Positions 1-8,076 of a stretch of DNA of 31,414 bases are shown one piece after another; position 1 is the stretch's first letter; each line of letters begins with the position of its first letter. The position numbers and the translations under genes were made by a program. The DNA comes from PWQG01 sp051747985 (GTDB taxonomy: Bacteria; Pseudomonadota; Gammaproteobacteria; Pseudomonadales; Pseudohongiellaceae): NCBI GenBank assembly GCA_051747985.1, contig JBNJGU010000007.1:1-31414 (forward strand), given 5' to 3'. The notes beneath the pieces were generated by a model that saw nothing but the letters and a program-made list of their open reading frames with translations, was not told the DNA's origin and did not search any database.

Positions 1-2
1 GG

Positions 3-2141
3 GCGAAGGTCGCCCGCGGGCTCTCCGCCGGTCGGGTCCAGTCAGTGGCCGTGCGGCTGGTCGTGGAGCGCGAACGCGAGATACGGGCGTTCATTCCGGA
101 AGAGTACTGGGAGCTATTTGCCGACACGCGCACGGCCGGGGACGATGCGCTGCGTCTGCAGGTCCAGAAATACCAGGAAAAAAACTTCCGGCCCGGCAGC
201 CGGGAAGAGATCGACGGACTCCAGAATGAGCTGAAGAATCAGTCGCTGACGGTGGTGGCGCGCGAGGACAAGCCGACTTCTTCGCGTCCTCGTCCGCCGC
301 TGATCACATCCACTTTGCAGCAGGCCGCCAGCACCCGTCTGGGCTTCGGGGTCAAGAAAACCATGACCATGGCGCAGCGGCTGTACGAGGCCGGTTACAT
401 CACCTATATGCGGACTGACTCCACGCATCTCAGCGAGGATGCCCTGCAGATGGCCCGTCAGCACATAGAAACGCATTTCGGCGACCGTTATCTGCCGGAG
501 AAGCCGGTGCGCTACAGCGCGCGGCAGGGGGCGCAGGAAGCACACGAAGCGATCCGGCCCAGTGATGTGAATGTGACACCGGAGCGTCTGCAGGGAGTGG
601 ATCGCGATGCCGTGCGCCTGTATTCCCTGATCCGCAATTTTTTCCTGGCCTGTCAGATGACGCCGGCCCGCTACCTGAGTTCACAGATCACGGTCAAGGC
701 GGGCGACTTCGAGTTGCGTACCAGGGGCCGGATCATGCAGTTTGACGGTTATCTTCGGGTACTGCCGGTCAAGGACGAGGATGTCGTACTGCCGGAGGTG
801 AAGGAAGGCGAGAGCCTGACGTTGTCCGCTCTGGACCCGAAGCAGCACTTCACCCGACCGCCCGCGCGCTTTACCGAGGCCAGCCTGGTCAAGGAGCTGG
901 AAAAGCGGGGTATCGGCCGACCGTCGACCTATGCCAGCATCATCTCCACGATCCAGGATCGAGGTTATGTCCGGGTCGAGAACCGGCGTTTTTATGCCGA
1001 GAAAATGGGTGATATCGTCGCCGAGCGTCTGCTGGAAAGCTTCCGTGATCTGATGGATTATGATTTCACCGCCCGGATGGAAGAATCCCTGGACCGCGTG
1101 GCCGCCGGCGACACCAACTGGCGGCAGTTGCTGGACGCGTTCTATGACGGGTTCGTCGAACAGCTGGAGAAAGCATCGGATTCGGAAGGGGACGGTGGAA
1201 TGCGCGCAAACGATCCCACCGATACGGACATTCCCTGCCCGAAGTGTGGTCGACACATGCAGATCCGGACGGCCTCGACGGGCGTGTTTCTGGGTTGCTC
1301 CGGCTATGCATTGCCGCCGAAAGAGCGCTGCAAGGCCACCATCAATCTCATTCCTGGCGAGGAGGCGATCCGCACCGACAGTGCCGAAGAGGCCGAAGAG
1401 GTGGAGACACAGCGTCTGCGTGAGCGCCATCGTTGCCCCTTATGCAACGTCGCCATGGACAGCTATCTGATTGATGAGACGCGCAAGTTGCATGTCTGTG
1501 GCAACAATCCGGACTGTGCCGGCTACGAGGTCGAGGAAGGACGGTTCGCCATCAAGGGTTACGATGGTCCGGTCATCGAATGTGACAAGTGTGGCGCCGA
1601 CATGCAGCTCAAGTCCGGTCGTTTCGGCAAGTATTTTGGTTGTACCAGCGATGAGTGCAAGAACACCCGTAAATTGCTGCGTAGTGGTCAGCCAGCGCCT
1701 CCGAAGATGAATCCAGTCCCCATGCCGGAGCTGGCCTGCGACAAGGTGGACGATCATTACGTGCTGCGCGACGGTGCAGCCGGTCTGTTCCTGGCTGCCA
1801 GCAAGTTTCCGAAGAACCGCGAGACCCGAGCGCCATTGTTGGAAGAGATACTTCCGCACAAAGAGGAAATTGATCCCAAGTACGATTATCTGATGCAGGC
1901 GCCGGCGCGCGATCCAGAAGGCAATCCGAGCCTGATCCGCTTCAGTCGCAAGGCCAATGAGCACTACGTCATGACGGAAGAAGACGGCAAGGCCACCGGA
2001 TGGAAAGCGGTCTACGAGAATGGGCGCTGGGTAGAAGAGGTTGCGAAAAAGCGCAGTGCGGCCAAGGGCGCAAAGTCGACAGCCAGGAGTACCAGGAAGA
2101 AAACCCGTCGTCCGGCGTCAAAGAAAAAGAGCGCCGGCTGA
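3..2141 (+). CDS. topA: DNA topoisomerase I, 5'-truncated by the window edge
   Basis: Type IA topoisomerase that relaxes negative supercoils by cutting one strand through a 5'-phosphotyrosine. The frame is open from base 3 with no start codon of its own, and its first residues (GLSAGRVQSVAVRLV) are an internal conserved motif of TopA, so the N-terminal Toprim part lies upstream of the window. The active-site segment ITYMRTDSTHLS is present, with the catalytic Tyr codon at 405-407. Three C-terminal zinc-ribbon modules follow, each with paired cysteines (CPKC, CPLC and CDKC with their partner cysteines, about bases 1235-1670). A short Lys/Arg-rich tail ends the protein, as in proteobacterial TopA. 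About 712 residues are visible of the roughly 865 usual in E. coli. It converges on lexA with only 37 bp between the stops. Family identity is certain; only the 5' end is missing. Confidence 0.97.
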   Translation, partial: AKVARGLSAGRVQSVAVRLVVEREREIRAFIPEEYWELFADTRTAGDDALRLQVQKYQEKNFRPGSREEIDGLQNELKNQSLTVVAREDKPTSSRPRPPLITSTLQQAASTRLGFGVKKTMTMAQRLYEAGYITYMRTDSTHLSEDALQMARQHIETHFGDRYLPEKPVRYSARQGAQEAHEAIRPSDVNVTPERLQGVDRDAVRLYSLIRNFFLACQMTPARYLSSQITVKAGDFELRTRGRIMQFDGYLRVLPVKDEDVVLPEVKEGESLTLSALDPKQHFTRPPARFTEASLVKELEKRGIGRPSTYASIISTIQDRGYVRVENRRFYAEKMGDIVAERLLESFRDLMDYDFTARMEESLDRVAAGDTNWRQLLDAFYDGFVEQLEKASDSEGDGGMRANDPTDTDIPCPKCGRHMQIRTASTGVFLGCSGYALPPKERCKATINLIPGEEAIRTDSAEEAEEVETQRLRERHRCPLCNVAMDSYLIDETRKLHVCGNNPDCAGYEVEEGRFAIKGYDGPVIECDKCGADMQLKSGRFGKYFGCTSDECKNTRKLLRSGQPAPPKMNPVPMPELACDKVDDHYVLRDGAAGLFLAASKFPKNRETRAPLLEEILPHKEEIDPKYDYLMQAPARDPEGNPSLIRFSRKANEHYVMTEEDGKATGWKAVYENGRWVEEVAKKRSAAKGAKSTARSTRKKTRRPASKKKSAG

Positions 2142-2178
2142 ACGCCAACCGTGGCCGGCTGACCGCGGCTCGGCGGGG

Positions 2179-2793
2179 TCAAATCGAGCGACGTATGACG
2201 CCTACGCTGATTCCCTCTATCCGGAAAGCCTGCCTGCGCAGATCCACATGAATGGGAGTAAAATCGGCGTTCTCCGGATGAAGGGTCAGACGATGGGTGC
2301 TTCGACCCCGCTGTAGACGTTTCACCGTGACTTCATCCTCCAGCCGGGCGACAACGATGTCGCCGTCACGGGCCTGATCGGTTTTGTGAACGGCCAGCAG
2401 ATCCCCTTCCATGATGCCGGCCTCGATCATGCTGAGTCCCCGCACGGTCAACAGGTAATCGGCCCGGGGATGGAACAGATCGTCTGGTACCCTGATGTGC
2501 TCGTCAATGCATTCCTCGGCCAGTATCGGGCTACCGGCAGCCACCTGACCGATCACCGGCAATCCGGCGTCAACCGGTTCCTGGTCCAGCAGCCGGATGC
2601 CGCGCGATGCTCCCGGTATCATTTCCAGTACACCCTTGCGCGCCAGCGTACGCAGATGCTCTTCCGCCGCATTGGCCGAACGATATCCCATTTCAGCCGC
2701 GATTTCCGAACGCGTCGGCGGGTATCCGGTCTCCTGCTGGTACCGCCGGATGGTCTCCAGGATTTCGCTCTGTCTGCGGGTCAGTTTCTGCAT
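2179..2793 (-). CDS. lexA: LexA repressor, SOS response master regulator
   Basis: Represses SOS genes and self-cleaves when stimulated by RecA-ssDNA filaments. The protein is 204 residues (E. coli 202). An N-terminal winged helix-turn-helix (about 1-70, with TRSEIAAEMGYRSANAAEEH) is followed by a C-terminal S24 peptidase domain. The cleavage site is Ala86-Gly87 in GQVAAGSPI. The catalytic Ser121 (VRGLSMIEAGI) and Lys158 (VTVKRL) are both present, so autoproteolysis should work. A consensus LexA box overlaps its own -10 element, which is direct evidence of autorepression. It is divergent from nagZ and convergent with topA. No sulA-like gene is visible next to it. Confidence 0.97.
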   Translation of the reverse strand: MQKLTRRQSEILETIRRYQQETGYPPTRSEIAAEMGYRSANAAEEHLRTLARKGVLEMIPGASRGIRLLDQEPVDAGLPVIGQVAAGSPILAEECIDEHIRVPDDLFHPRADYLLTVRGLSMIEAGIMEGDLLAVHKTDQARDGDIVVARLEDEVTVKRLQRGRSTHRLTLHPENADFTPIHVDLRRQAFRIEGISVGVIRRSI

Positions 2794-2817
2794 CGCCGTG
2801 GCTCCGATTGTCTCTTA

Positions 2818-2833
2818 CTGTGATTATATACAG
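2818..2833 (-). promoter_or_regulatory. LexA (SOS) box in front of lexA
   Basis: The 16-bp site CTGTGATTATATACAG matches the gammaproteobacterial CTGT-N8-ACAG consensus exactly, with an AT-only core apart from one G. Its near edge lies 25 bp upstream of the lexA start and it covers the lexA -10 hexamer, so bound LexA would block RNA polymerase. It also sits about 110 bp upstream of the nagZ start on the other strand. Confidence 0.93.
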
Positions 2834-2850
2834 TCACTCAGACATTACAA
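2823..2850 (-). promoter_or_regulatory. sigma70-type promoter of lexA
   Basis: Read on the minus strand, TTGTAA (2845-2850) and a perfect TATAAT (2823-2828) are separated by 16 bp. The -10 lies inside the SOS box. The expected transcript start is about 20-25 nt before the lexA ATG. Confidence 0.75.
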
Positions 2851-2944
2851 GTATACACCCGGCATGTGTCGGCCATTGTGGGTGGTCCGATGCTTCGGTG
2901 ATAATGCCACCGGTCAGCCATCATCGACAGGAGTCAGAATCACA

Positions 2945-3997
2945 GTGAATGCCCCCCGACAGTCGTTTTATCGAGGCCCCCTGATGGTGGACCTGCAGTC
3001 CACCCGGCTCACAGCGGCAGAGAGCGAACGGTTGGCGGACCCGCTGGTGGGTGGAGTGATCCTGTTCAGCCGCAACATCCAGTCGCCCGGGCAGGTCGAA
3101 GAGCTCTGCCATCAGGTCCGGAAGGTGTGCCCGGATCTGCTGCTGACCGTAGACCAGGAGGGTGGGCGCGTCCAGCGTCTGCGGCGGGGCTGGGCGCAAC
3201 TGCCGCCCATGCGTGTGCACGGGAGAGAGCTGGCCAGGGACCCGGAGAGAGCCGAGTCCCAGGCACGGGAACACGGGTGGTTGATGGCCACTGAAGTGCT
3301 GTCCAGCGGCCTTGATCTGAGTTTCGCCCCGGTACTGGATCTGGATGTGGGGATCAGCGCGGTGATCGGTGACAGAGCGCTGGCGGATACGCCCGAAGGT
3401 GTTGTCAGGTTGGCGCGGGCGTTCATCGATGGCATGCATGAGGCGGGTATGGCCGCCACCGGCAAGCACTTCCCCGGACATGGTCACGTGGCGGCGGATT
3501 CGCACCTGGAATTGCCGGATGATGACCGGAGTTTCGCCGCCATGGAACGCACCGATCTGTCCGTGTTCTCGCAGTGCATGCCGCTGCTGGACGGCATCAT
3601 GCCTGCTCACGTGCGCTACTCCAGTGTGGATGAAAGCCCGGCCGGTTTCTCCCGGTTCTGGTTGCGGGAGGTATTGCGCCAGCGGCTTGGATTCAATGGG
3701 GTCATCTTCAGTGATGACCTGAGCATGGCGGGCGCCGCCGTGGCCGGAGACATGCCGGCCCGGGTGGACGCGGCGTTGGCGGCCGGATGTGATTGCCTGC
3801 TGGTGTGCAATGACCCCGGGGCGGCGGGAGCGGCACTGAATCATCTTGCCGCGGCGGATCTCGATACGGGAGACCGGCGCCCGCTGTCCACGCTCATCCG
3901 ACCCGAGGCACGGCGGCGGGCGAGGGACAGTATGGGTGGTCAGCGCTGGCGGCGGGCCTGTGAGCTGATGCTTTCACTGGAAGGAGTCACGCAATGA
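2945..3997 (+). CDS. nagZ: beta-N-acetylhexosaminidase NagZ (glycoside hydrolase family 3)
   Basis: Cytoplasmic enzyme of peptidoglycan recycling that removes GlcNAc from GlcNAc-anhydroMur-peptides; its products feed AmpC induction in species that have AmpR. It is about 350 residues (E. coli 341). Signature segments are TVDQEGGRVQRL near residue 68, the GKHFPGHGHVAADSH motif (173-187) carrying the Asp/His pair of NagZ enzymes, and IFSDDLSM (255-261) with the Asp nucleophile. The open frame extends much further upstream, but that part is antisense to lexA. I chose GTG 2945 because AGGAG (2929-2933) precedes it; ATG 2984 would give 337 residues but has no clear Shine-Dalgarno sequence. A weak promoter candidate is GATAAT at 2900-2905. 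The stop overlaps the hpt start (ATGA). Confidence 0.95.
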   Translation: MNAPRQSFYRGPLMVDLQSTRLTAAESERLADPLVGGVILFSRNIQSPGQVEELCHQVRKVCPDLLLTVDQEGGRVQRLRRGWAQLPPMRVHGRELARDPERAESQAREHGWLMATEVLSSGLDLSFAPVLDLDVGISAVIGDRALADTPEGVVRLARAFIDGMHEAGMAATGKHFPGHGHVAADSHLELPDDDRSFAAMERTDLSVFSQCMPLLDGIMPAHVRYSSVDESPAGFSRFWLREVLRQRLGFNGVIFSDDLSMAGAAVAGDMPARVDAALAAGCDCLLVCNDPGAAGAALNHLAAADLDTGDRRPLSTLIRPEARRRARDSMGGQRWRRACELMLSLEGVTQ

Positions 3998-4548
3998 GCC
4001 GGGAAGCCTACCAACGGATGCTGGATGACGCGGATCAGTTGTATTCGAAGGCGGAGGTCTCGCGGGCCATCGACCGCGTGGCCGCGGCGCTTGCCGAGGA
4101 TGTCGCCGACCAGGACCCGGTCCTCCTTTGCGTCATGAACGGCGGAATCGTGTTTGCCGGAGAGCTGCTGACCCGGTTGCCTTTCCGCCTGCAGCTGGAT
4201 CATGTCCATGCCAGCCGTTATCGCGGAGAACCTCGTGGTGGAGAGCTGGATTGGTCACACCAGCCGGATACGCCGCTTTCAGGGCGTTGCGTGGTGCTGC
4301 TGGATGACATTCTGGATGAAGGCGATACCCTGGCCGGGATCCGGAAGTGGTGTCTGGAGCAGGGGGCCGACCGGGTGGTCACGGCGGTGCTGGTGGACAA
4401 ACAGCATGATCGTCGTTGTCCGGAACTGCCTCGCGCCGATCATACCGCATTGTATGCGGAGGACCGCTATCTGTTCGGTTTCGGCATGGATTGCCGCGAG
4501 TACGGGCGCAATGCACCGGGTATCTTCGCGATACACGAAGAGGGGTGA
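3994..4548 (+). CDS. hpt: hypoxanthine-guanine phosphoribosyltransferase
   Basis: Purine salvage enzyme that joins hypoxanthine or guanine to PRPP to make IMP or GMP. It is 184 residues, typical for the family. The PRPP-binding loop is VVLLDDILDEGDT (100-112). An N-terminal substrate segment VLLCVMNGGIVFAG (43-56) and the C-terminal FGFGMDCREYGRNAPGIF segment are characteristic of the HGPRT branch. The ATG overlaps the nagZ stop, so the two are probably translationally coupled. Specificity for hypoxanthine versus guanine cannot be read from the sequence; Pseudomonas relatives in the same neighbourhood are annotated as HGPRT. Confidence 0.9.
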   Translation: MSREAYQRMLDDADQLYSKAEVSRAIDRVAAALAEDVADQDPVLLCVMNGGIVFAGELLTRLPFRLQLDHVHASRYRGEPRGGELDWSHQPDTPLSGRCVVLLDDILDEGDTLAGIRKWCLEQGADRVVTAVLVDKQHDRRCPELPRADHTALYAEDRYLFGFGMDCREYGRNAPGIFAIHEEG

Positions 4549-4613
4549 CATTCAAGCTTGCCGCTCAGGCGCCGATAAAGGCAGGAGAACCCCTGAATGG
4601 TACCCGGACCGGT

Positions 4614-6254
4614 ATGGATCGACTCACTGTCGCAAAGGATGGCCTGGCCGCGATGATCCGCGGACACAGAATCCTGCTCCTGGGCGTACCGCTGGTGCCG
4701 GCCGTGCTGGTGTTGATCTGGTTCGTGATGCGCCCGCCGTTGTTCGGATCCACTGCAACCATGACGATCCATCCCGCGATGACGTCCGCGGCATCGAGGA
4801 CGCTGGAGCGGGAGCTGACCACGCAGGCGCAACGCATGCGGTCGGGTCCTTTCATGCGATACCTTTTTGACGGAGCCGGCGAGGACGGCGTTGGCGGACA
4901 TCAGCGCCCCTCGACGTTACTGGAACAGCTGACCATTGCGGTCGTGCCGGGCACTCGACTGTTGCAGCTGAGTTTCACGGCACCCGATCCGGATGTGCCA
5001 CAGCGCGTGCTGGAGCATCTGACCGCGCAATTCATGGCGTACCACGAGGGTGAACGGATCCAGCGGCTGCGGCGGGAGACGCGCGCCGTGCTGGATCGCA
5101 TTGAATTGCTGGCCTCCGGCCTGTTCAGTGATCTGGCACTGGGTCGGGAAAGTACCGGTCCGTGGCTGTCCGTTGCCGACGGATTTCCGGGTGGTACCGT
5201 GACGCGCCAGGTGGAACAGGCGCTGATGAAACGGATTCTGATCGATTACGATCGTGCGCTGCAGGGTGATGGCGACCCGACCCTGGTGGAGCCGCCACTC
5301 GAGCCAGTCGATGTCCGCTCGCGTCCCTATGTCAGCGCGGCGGCGGGTACGTATGCCGCGACGTGGCTGATGTTGTTGGTGGGCCTGCTGCTGCGCCAGC
5401 AACAGGTGTCGCTTTCCTTCCCGGACCGACTTGCGCGGCGCCTGAATCTGCCCCTGGCCGGGGTGCTCCCACTGGTACCCGGAACAGTGCTGTCGGAGGA
5501 GCACGACGCGACTTCCCTGCAGGAAGACGCCGACTATGCCGAAGCCATGCGTTCGCTGCGAACGACGCTGCTGCAGACACGCGGCACGAGCGCAGCCGAC
5601 ACGGAGTTACCGCGGCGGCAGGGTCGTGTCGTGCTGGTGGCCGCTCCGGAGTCAGCCACGGGTACCTCCACCGTGGCGATCAATCTGGCGTTGATGGCCG
5701 GCCAGGTCGAGCGGGTCCTGTTGCTGGACGCCAATCTCCGTGCCGGGAGTGACACAGGCACATTTTGTGGCCTGGGCCGCGGGGTCGCGGGTTTGTCCCA
5801 TCTGGTGGCGGGCGCCGCGCCGATGCGGCGGTGTCTGTATTCCATCGAAAAAGCCGGTATCGACGTGATTCCGGCCGGGGTGGTGCCCCCGAACCCGCAG
5901 GAGCTTCTGTCCAGTCTGCGGTTTCGACGTGTACTGAGGGTATTGAAATACCGCTATGACCTGATCATCATTGACGGGCCGGCAACGCACCAGCATGGTG
6001 ATGCAGAGTTGTTGTCGTCACTGGCCGATCAGCTGCTGTATGTGGTGCGTCCCGGGCGCGGTGACCCATCGGCGGTGATGACAGGACTGTCGCGCCTGCG
6101 GCGGGCCGGGAATGACCGGCCCTGTCCGATGATGGTCTGCAATGCAGTGGATGTCCCATTGCTGCGGCGCTATGGATATACAGGATGGATGGCGGGCGCG
6201 GCCGGAGGTTATCGGTATGACGGCCCCGGCGGAAGGTTCCCGGTGAGCGGATGA
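4614..6254 (+). CDS. Wzz/BY-kinase-like inner-membrane protein with degenerate ATP site
   Basis: Resembles polysaccharide co-polymerase/bacterial tyrosine kinase fusions (Wzc family). Two membrane segments (about 20-39 and 243-260) bracket a periplasmic region that is short for this family. A cytoplasmic P-loop domain follows (about 305-510). Walker B is intact (DLIIIDGP, Asp454). The Walker A equivalent reads PESATGTST, with Thr351 where the invariant Lys should be. Walker A' reads LLLDANLR, with Asn374 replacing the second Asp. Both codons are unambiguous (5664-5666 ACC, 5733-5735 AAT). The C-terminus has a small Tyr cluster (Tyr520, 522, 533, 535). ATP-dependent autophosphorylation is therefore doubtful; a scaffold or chain-length regulator role is possible. 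The start is uncertain: ATG 4614 is used here, but CTG 4593 lies closer to AGGAG (4583-4587). No glycosyltransferase genes are nearby. Confidence 0.8.
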   Translation: MDRLTVAKDGLAAMIRGHRILLLGVPLVPAVLVLIWFVMRPPLFGSTATMTIHPAMTSAASRTLERELTTQAQRMRSGPFMRYLFDGAGEDGVGGHQRPSTLLEQLTIAVVPGTRLLQLSFTAPDPDVPQRVLEHLTAQFMAYHEGERIQRLRRETRAVLDRIELLASGLFSDLALGRESTGPWLSVADGFPGGTVTRQVEQALMKRILIDYDRALQGDGDPTLVEPPLEPVDVRSRPYVSAAAGTYAATWLMLLVGLLLRQQQVSLSFPDRLARRLNLPLAGVLPLVPGTVLSEEHDATSLQEDADYAEAMRSLRTTLLQTRGTSAADTELPRRQGRVVLVAAPESATGTSTVAINLALMAGQVERVLLLDANLRAGSDTGTFCGLGRGVAGLSHLVAGAAPMRRCLYSIEKAGIDVIPAGVVPPNPQELLSSLRFRRVLRVLKYRYDLIIIDGPATHQHGDAELLSSLADQLLYVVRPGRGDPSAVMTGLSRLRRAGNDRPCPMMVCNAVDVPLLRRYGYTGWMAGAAGGYRYDGPGGRFPVSG

Positions 6255-6275
6255 ACAGGGCTGGAAGGTGTCATC

Positions 6276-6515
6276 ATGAATGTGGATGAACTGCGCGCCT
6301 GCCTGCAGGCGGAACAGGAGCCATGGGATGACCCCGGCGTGAAGCCGCGGGACCCGGCTCCCGAGCCCGAGCGGGATCGACTGGCGGAGATAGAAATGGC
6401 GGCCAGGCTGGGCTATCTGCTCTGTCAATGCACCTGGCCACCGCAGATCATGGTCATGAGCGGTGACGGGGAACTGTTCACCTGTCCAAGATGCCGGCGC
6501 CGACGGGACTTCTGA
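6276..6515 (+). CDS. Small cysteine-pair protein, possible zinc ribbon, unknown function
   Basis: A 79-residue protein I cannot assign to a named family. The N-terminal half is acidic and proline-rich (PWDDPGVKPRDPAPEPE). The C-terminal half contains CQC and CPRC pairs about 18 residues apart, followed by a basic RRRRDF end, which looks like a minimal zinc ribbon. GGAAGG (6263-6268) sits 7 nt before the ATG, a good Shine-Dalgarno sequence. It lies 21 bp after the BY-kinase-like gene and is probably co-transcribed with it. The strong start signal and tight spacing argue that it is real. Confidence 0.65.
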   Translation: MNVDELRACLQAEQEPWDDPGVKPRDPAPEPERDRLAEIEMAARLGYLLCQCTWPPQIMVMSGDGELFTCPRCRRRRDF

Positions 6516-6616
6516 CGGATGGCGCTGATTTCGGCCGCTGCCAGGTGGTCTGAGCCGCATGACTCATGCTACAAATGGGCGGTCCGATCGCTAACGCTGC
6601 TGGAGGCCTGCCCTTG

Positions 6617-7180
6617 ATGAACGAGACCACCTTCGACCCCGGGGCGTTCAGCCGGGAGATTCCGGCTATCGATGGTCCGGCACCGGTCCATCTCTGGGAC
6701 CCGCCTTTCTGTGGGGATATCGACATGCGCATTGCCCGTGACGGAACCTGGTATTACCAGGGATCGCCGATCCGGCGCGATGCGATGGTGCGACTGTTCA
6801 GTTCGGTGCTGAAGAGAGAGGGGGATCGGTATTTTCTGGTGACACCGGTCGAGAAAGTCGGCATTACGGTGGAGGACTGCCCGTTTGTGGCGGTGGCGAT
6901 CGAGCACAGTGAAGTGGACGGTGAACCGTTGATCCGTTTCCGCCTGAACAACGGCGAATCCGTGGCACTGGATGGCGGTCATGAGTTGAGAGTGGAGCAG
7001 GAGGGTTCCGGAGAACAGCCGCATCCGGTTCTGTCGGTGCGGGACGGTCTGGAAGCGCTGCTGACCCGATCGGTGTTCTATGAGCTGGTTGATCTGGCGG
7101 ACCATCAACAGAGCGGTCCGGAGGAATCGCAGCTGATGATCCGGAGCGCCGGTCGACGTTTCCGCCTGGGCGCATTGTGA
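6617..7180 (+). CDS. DUF1285 family protein
   Basis: A soluble protein of about 187 residues matching the DUF1285 family, which is widespread in proteobacteria and has no established function. Recognisable features are the HLWDPPFCGDIDMRIARDG opening, the WYYQGSPIRRDAMVRLFSSVL segment and a RYFLVTPVEK strand region. The ATG at 6617 follows GGAGG (6602-6606) with a 10-nt gap; an in-frame ATG at 6566 without a ribosome-binding site would add 17 residues and is less likely. It has no signal peptide and no membrane segment. It may form a unit with the two upstream uncharacterised genes, although about 100 bp separate it from the 79-residue gene. Confidence 0.85.
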   Translation: MNETTFDPGAFSREIPAIDGPAPVHLWDPPFCGDIDMRIARDGTWYYQGSPIRRDAMVRLFSSVLKREGDRYFLVTPVEKVGITVEDCPFVAVAIEHSEVDGEPLIRFRLNNGESVALDGGHELRVEQEGSGEQPHPVLSVRDGLEALLTRSVFYELVDLADHQQSGPEESQLMIRSAGRRFRLGAL

Positions 7181-7211
7181 GTACTTTCCATCGCGTTGCC
7201 CGGGCTTCAAG

Positions 7212-7240
7212 TTGACGGAAGTACCCAAAAACGTCATCAT
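7212..7240 (+). promoter_or_regulatory. Candidate sigma70 promoter of etfBA
   Basis: TTGACG (7212-7217) and CATCAT (7235-7240) are 17 bp apart, about 50 bp upstream of etfB. The -35 is close to consensus; the -10 matches four of six positions. The -35 lies within an imperfect inverted repeat (GTACTTTCC near 7185 and GGAAGTAC near 7217). Confidence 0.45.
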
Positions 7241-7291
7241 TACCGGCCTTTCTAGACACCCATCCTGAACTAACAGACGATTGGAGAATCC

Positions 7292-8041
7292 ATGAAGGTT
7301 CTTGTAGCAGTGAAGCGTGTACTTGATGCGTATGTGAAAGTGCGCGTCAAGGCGGACAACAGCGGCGTCGACCTGGCGAATGCGAAAATGGCCATCAATC
7401 CATTTTGCGAGATCGCGGTGGAAGAGGCGGTCCGACTCAAGGAACAGGGCGCGGCCGACGAAGTGATCGTCGTTTCCATTGGCGAGAAGGCCTGTCAGGA
7501 GCAGATCCGCACGGCATTGGCACTGGGCGCGGATCGTGGCATTCACGTGGAGGCTGACAGTGGCCTGCAGCCACTTGCGGTGGCGAAACTGCTCAAGGGT
7601 ATCGTGGAGAAAGAGTCGGTGGACCTGGTGCTGATGGGCAAGCAGTCCATCGATTCCGACAACAACCAGGTGGGGCAGATGCTGGGTGCGCTGACTGGTA
7701 TGCCGCAGGGCACGTTCGCCTGCAAGCTGGAAGTGGCCGATGGCAAAGCCAGGGTCACCCGCGAGATCGATGGTGGGGAACAGACCGTTTCATTGAAACT
7801 GCCGGCCGTGGTGACGACCGATTTGCGTCTCAACGAGCCGCGTTATGCCTCGTTGCCCAACATCATGAAAGCGAAGAAAAAGACCATCGATACGTTGACG
7901 CCGGATGATCTGGGTGTCGATACCGCCTCCGGTCTGAAAGTGGTCAGTGTCGAGCCGCCTCCGGGACGCTCCGCCGGCATCATCGTGGACAGCGTGGATG
8001 AGCTGATCGACAAACTGAAAAACGAAGCCAAGGTCATCTGA
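7292..8041 (+). CDS. etfB: Electron transfer flavoprotein, beta subunit
   Basis: With EtfA it forms the soluble FAD/AMP heterodimer that carries electrons from acyl-CoA and related dehydrogenases to ETF-ubiquinone oxidoreductase. The 249-residue length is standard. The N-terminus MKVLVAVKRVLDAYVKVRVK, the segment KQSIDSDNNQVGQMLGALTG and the family signature around VTREIDGGEQTVSLKLPAVV are clear. GGAG (7283-7286) precedes the ATG. The etfB-etfA order is the usual one. I see no ETF-QO gene in the window. Confidence 0.97.
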   Translation: MKVLVAVKRVLDAYVKVRVKADNSGVDLANAKMAINPFCEIAVEEAVRLKEQGAADEVIVVSIGEKACQEQIRTALALGADRGIHVEADSGLQPLAVAKLLKGIVEKESVDLVLMGKQSIDSDNNQVGQMLGALTGMPQGTFACKLEVADGKARVTREIDGGEQTVSLKLPAVVTTDLRLNEPRYASLPNIMKAKKKTIDTLTPDDLGVDTASGLKVVSVEPPPGRSAGIIVDSVDELIDKLKNEAKVI

Positions 8042-8076
8042 AAATCCCGGCGAAACGCATTGAAGGAGGCGAATCC

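Noticed and set aside
2142..2178. GCCGGC repeats between topA and lexA as a shared terminator
   Set aside because: The loop is about 15 nt and there is no T-run on either strand.
2597..2944. Upstream extension of the nagZ frame
   Set aside because: It is antisense to lexA and its control region and has no homology to NagZ N-termini.
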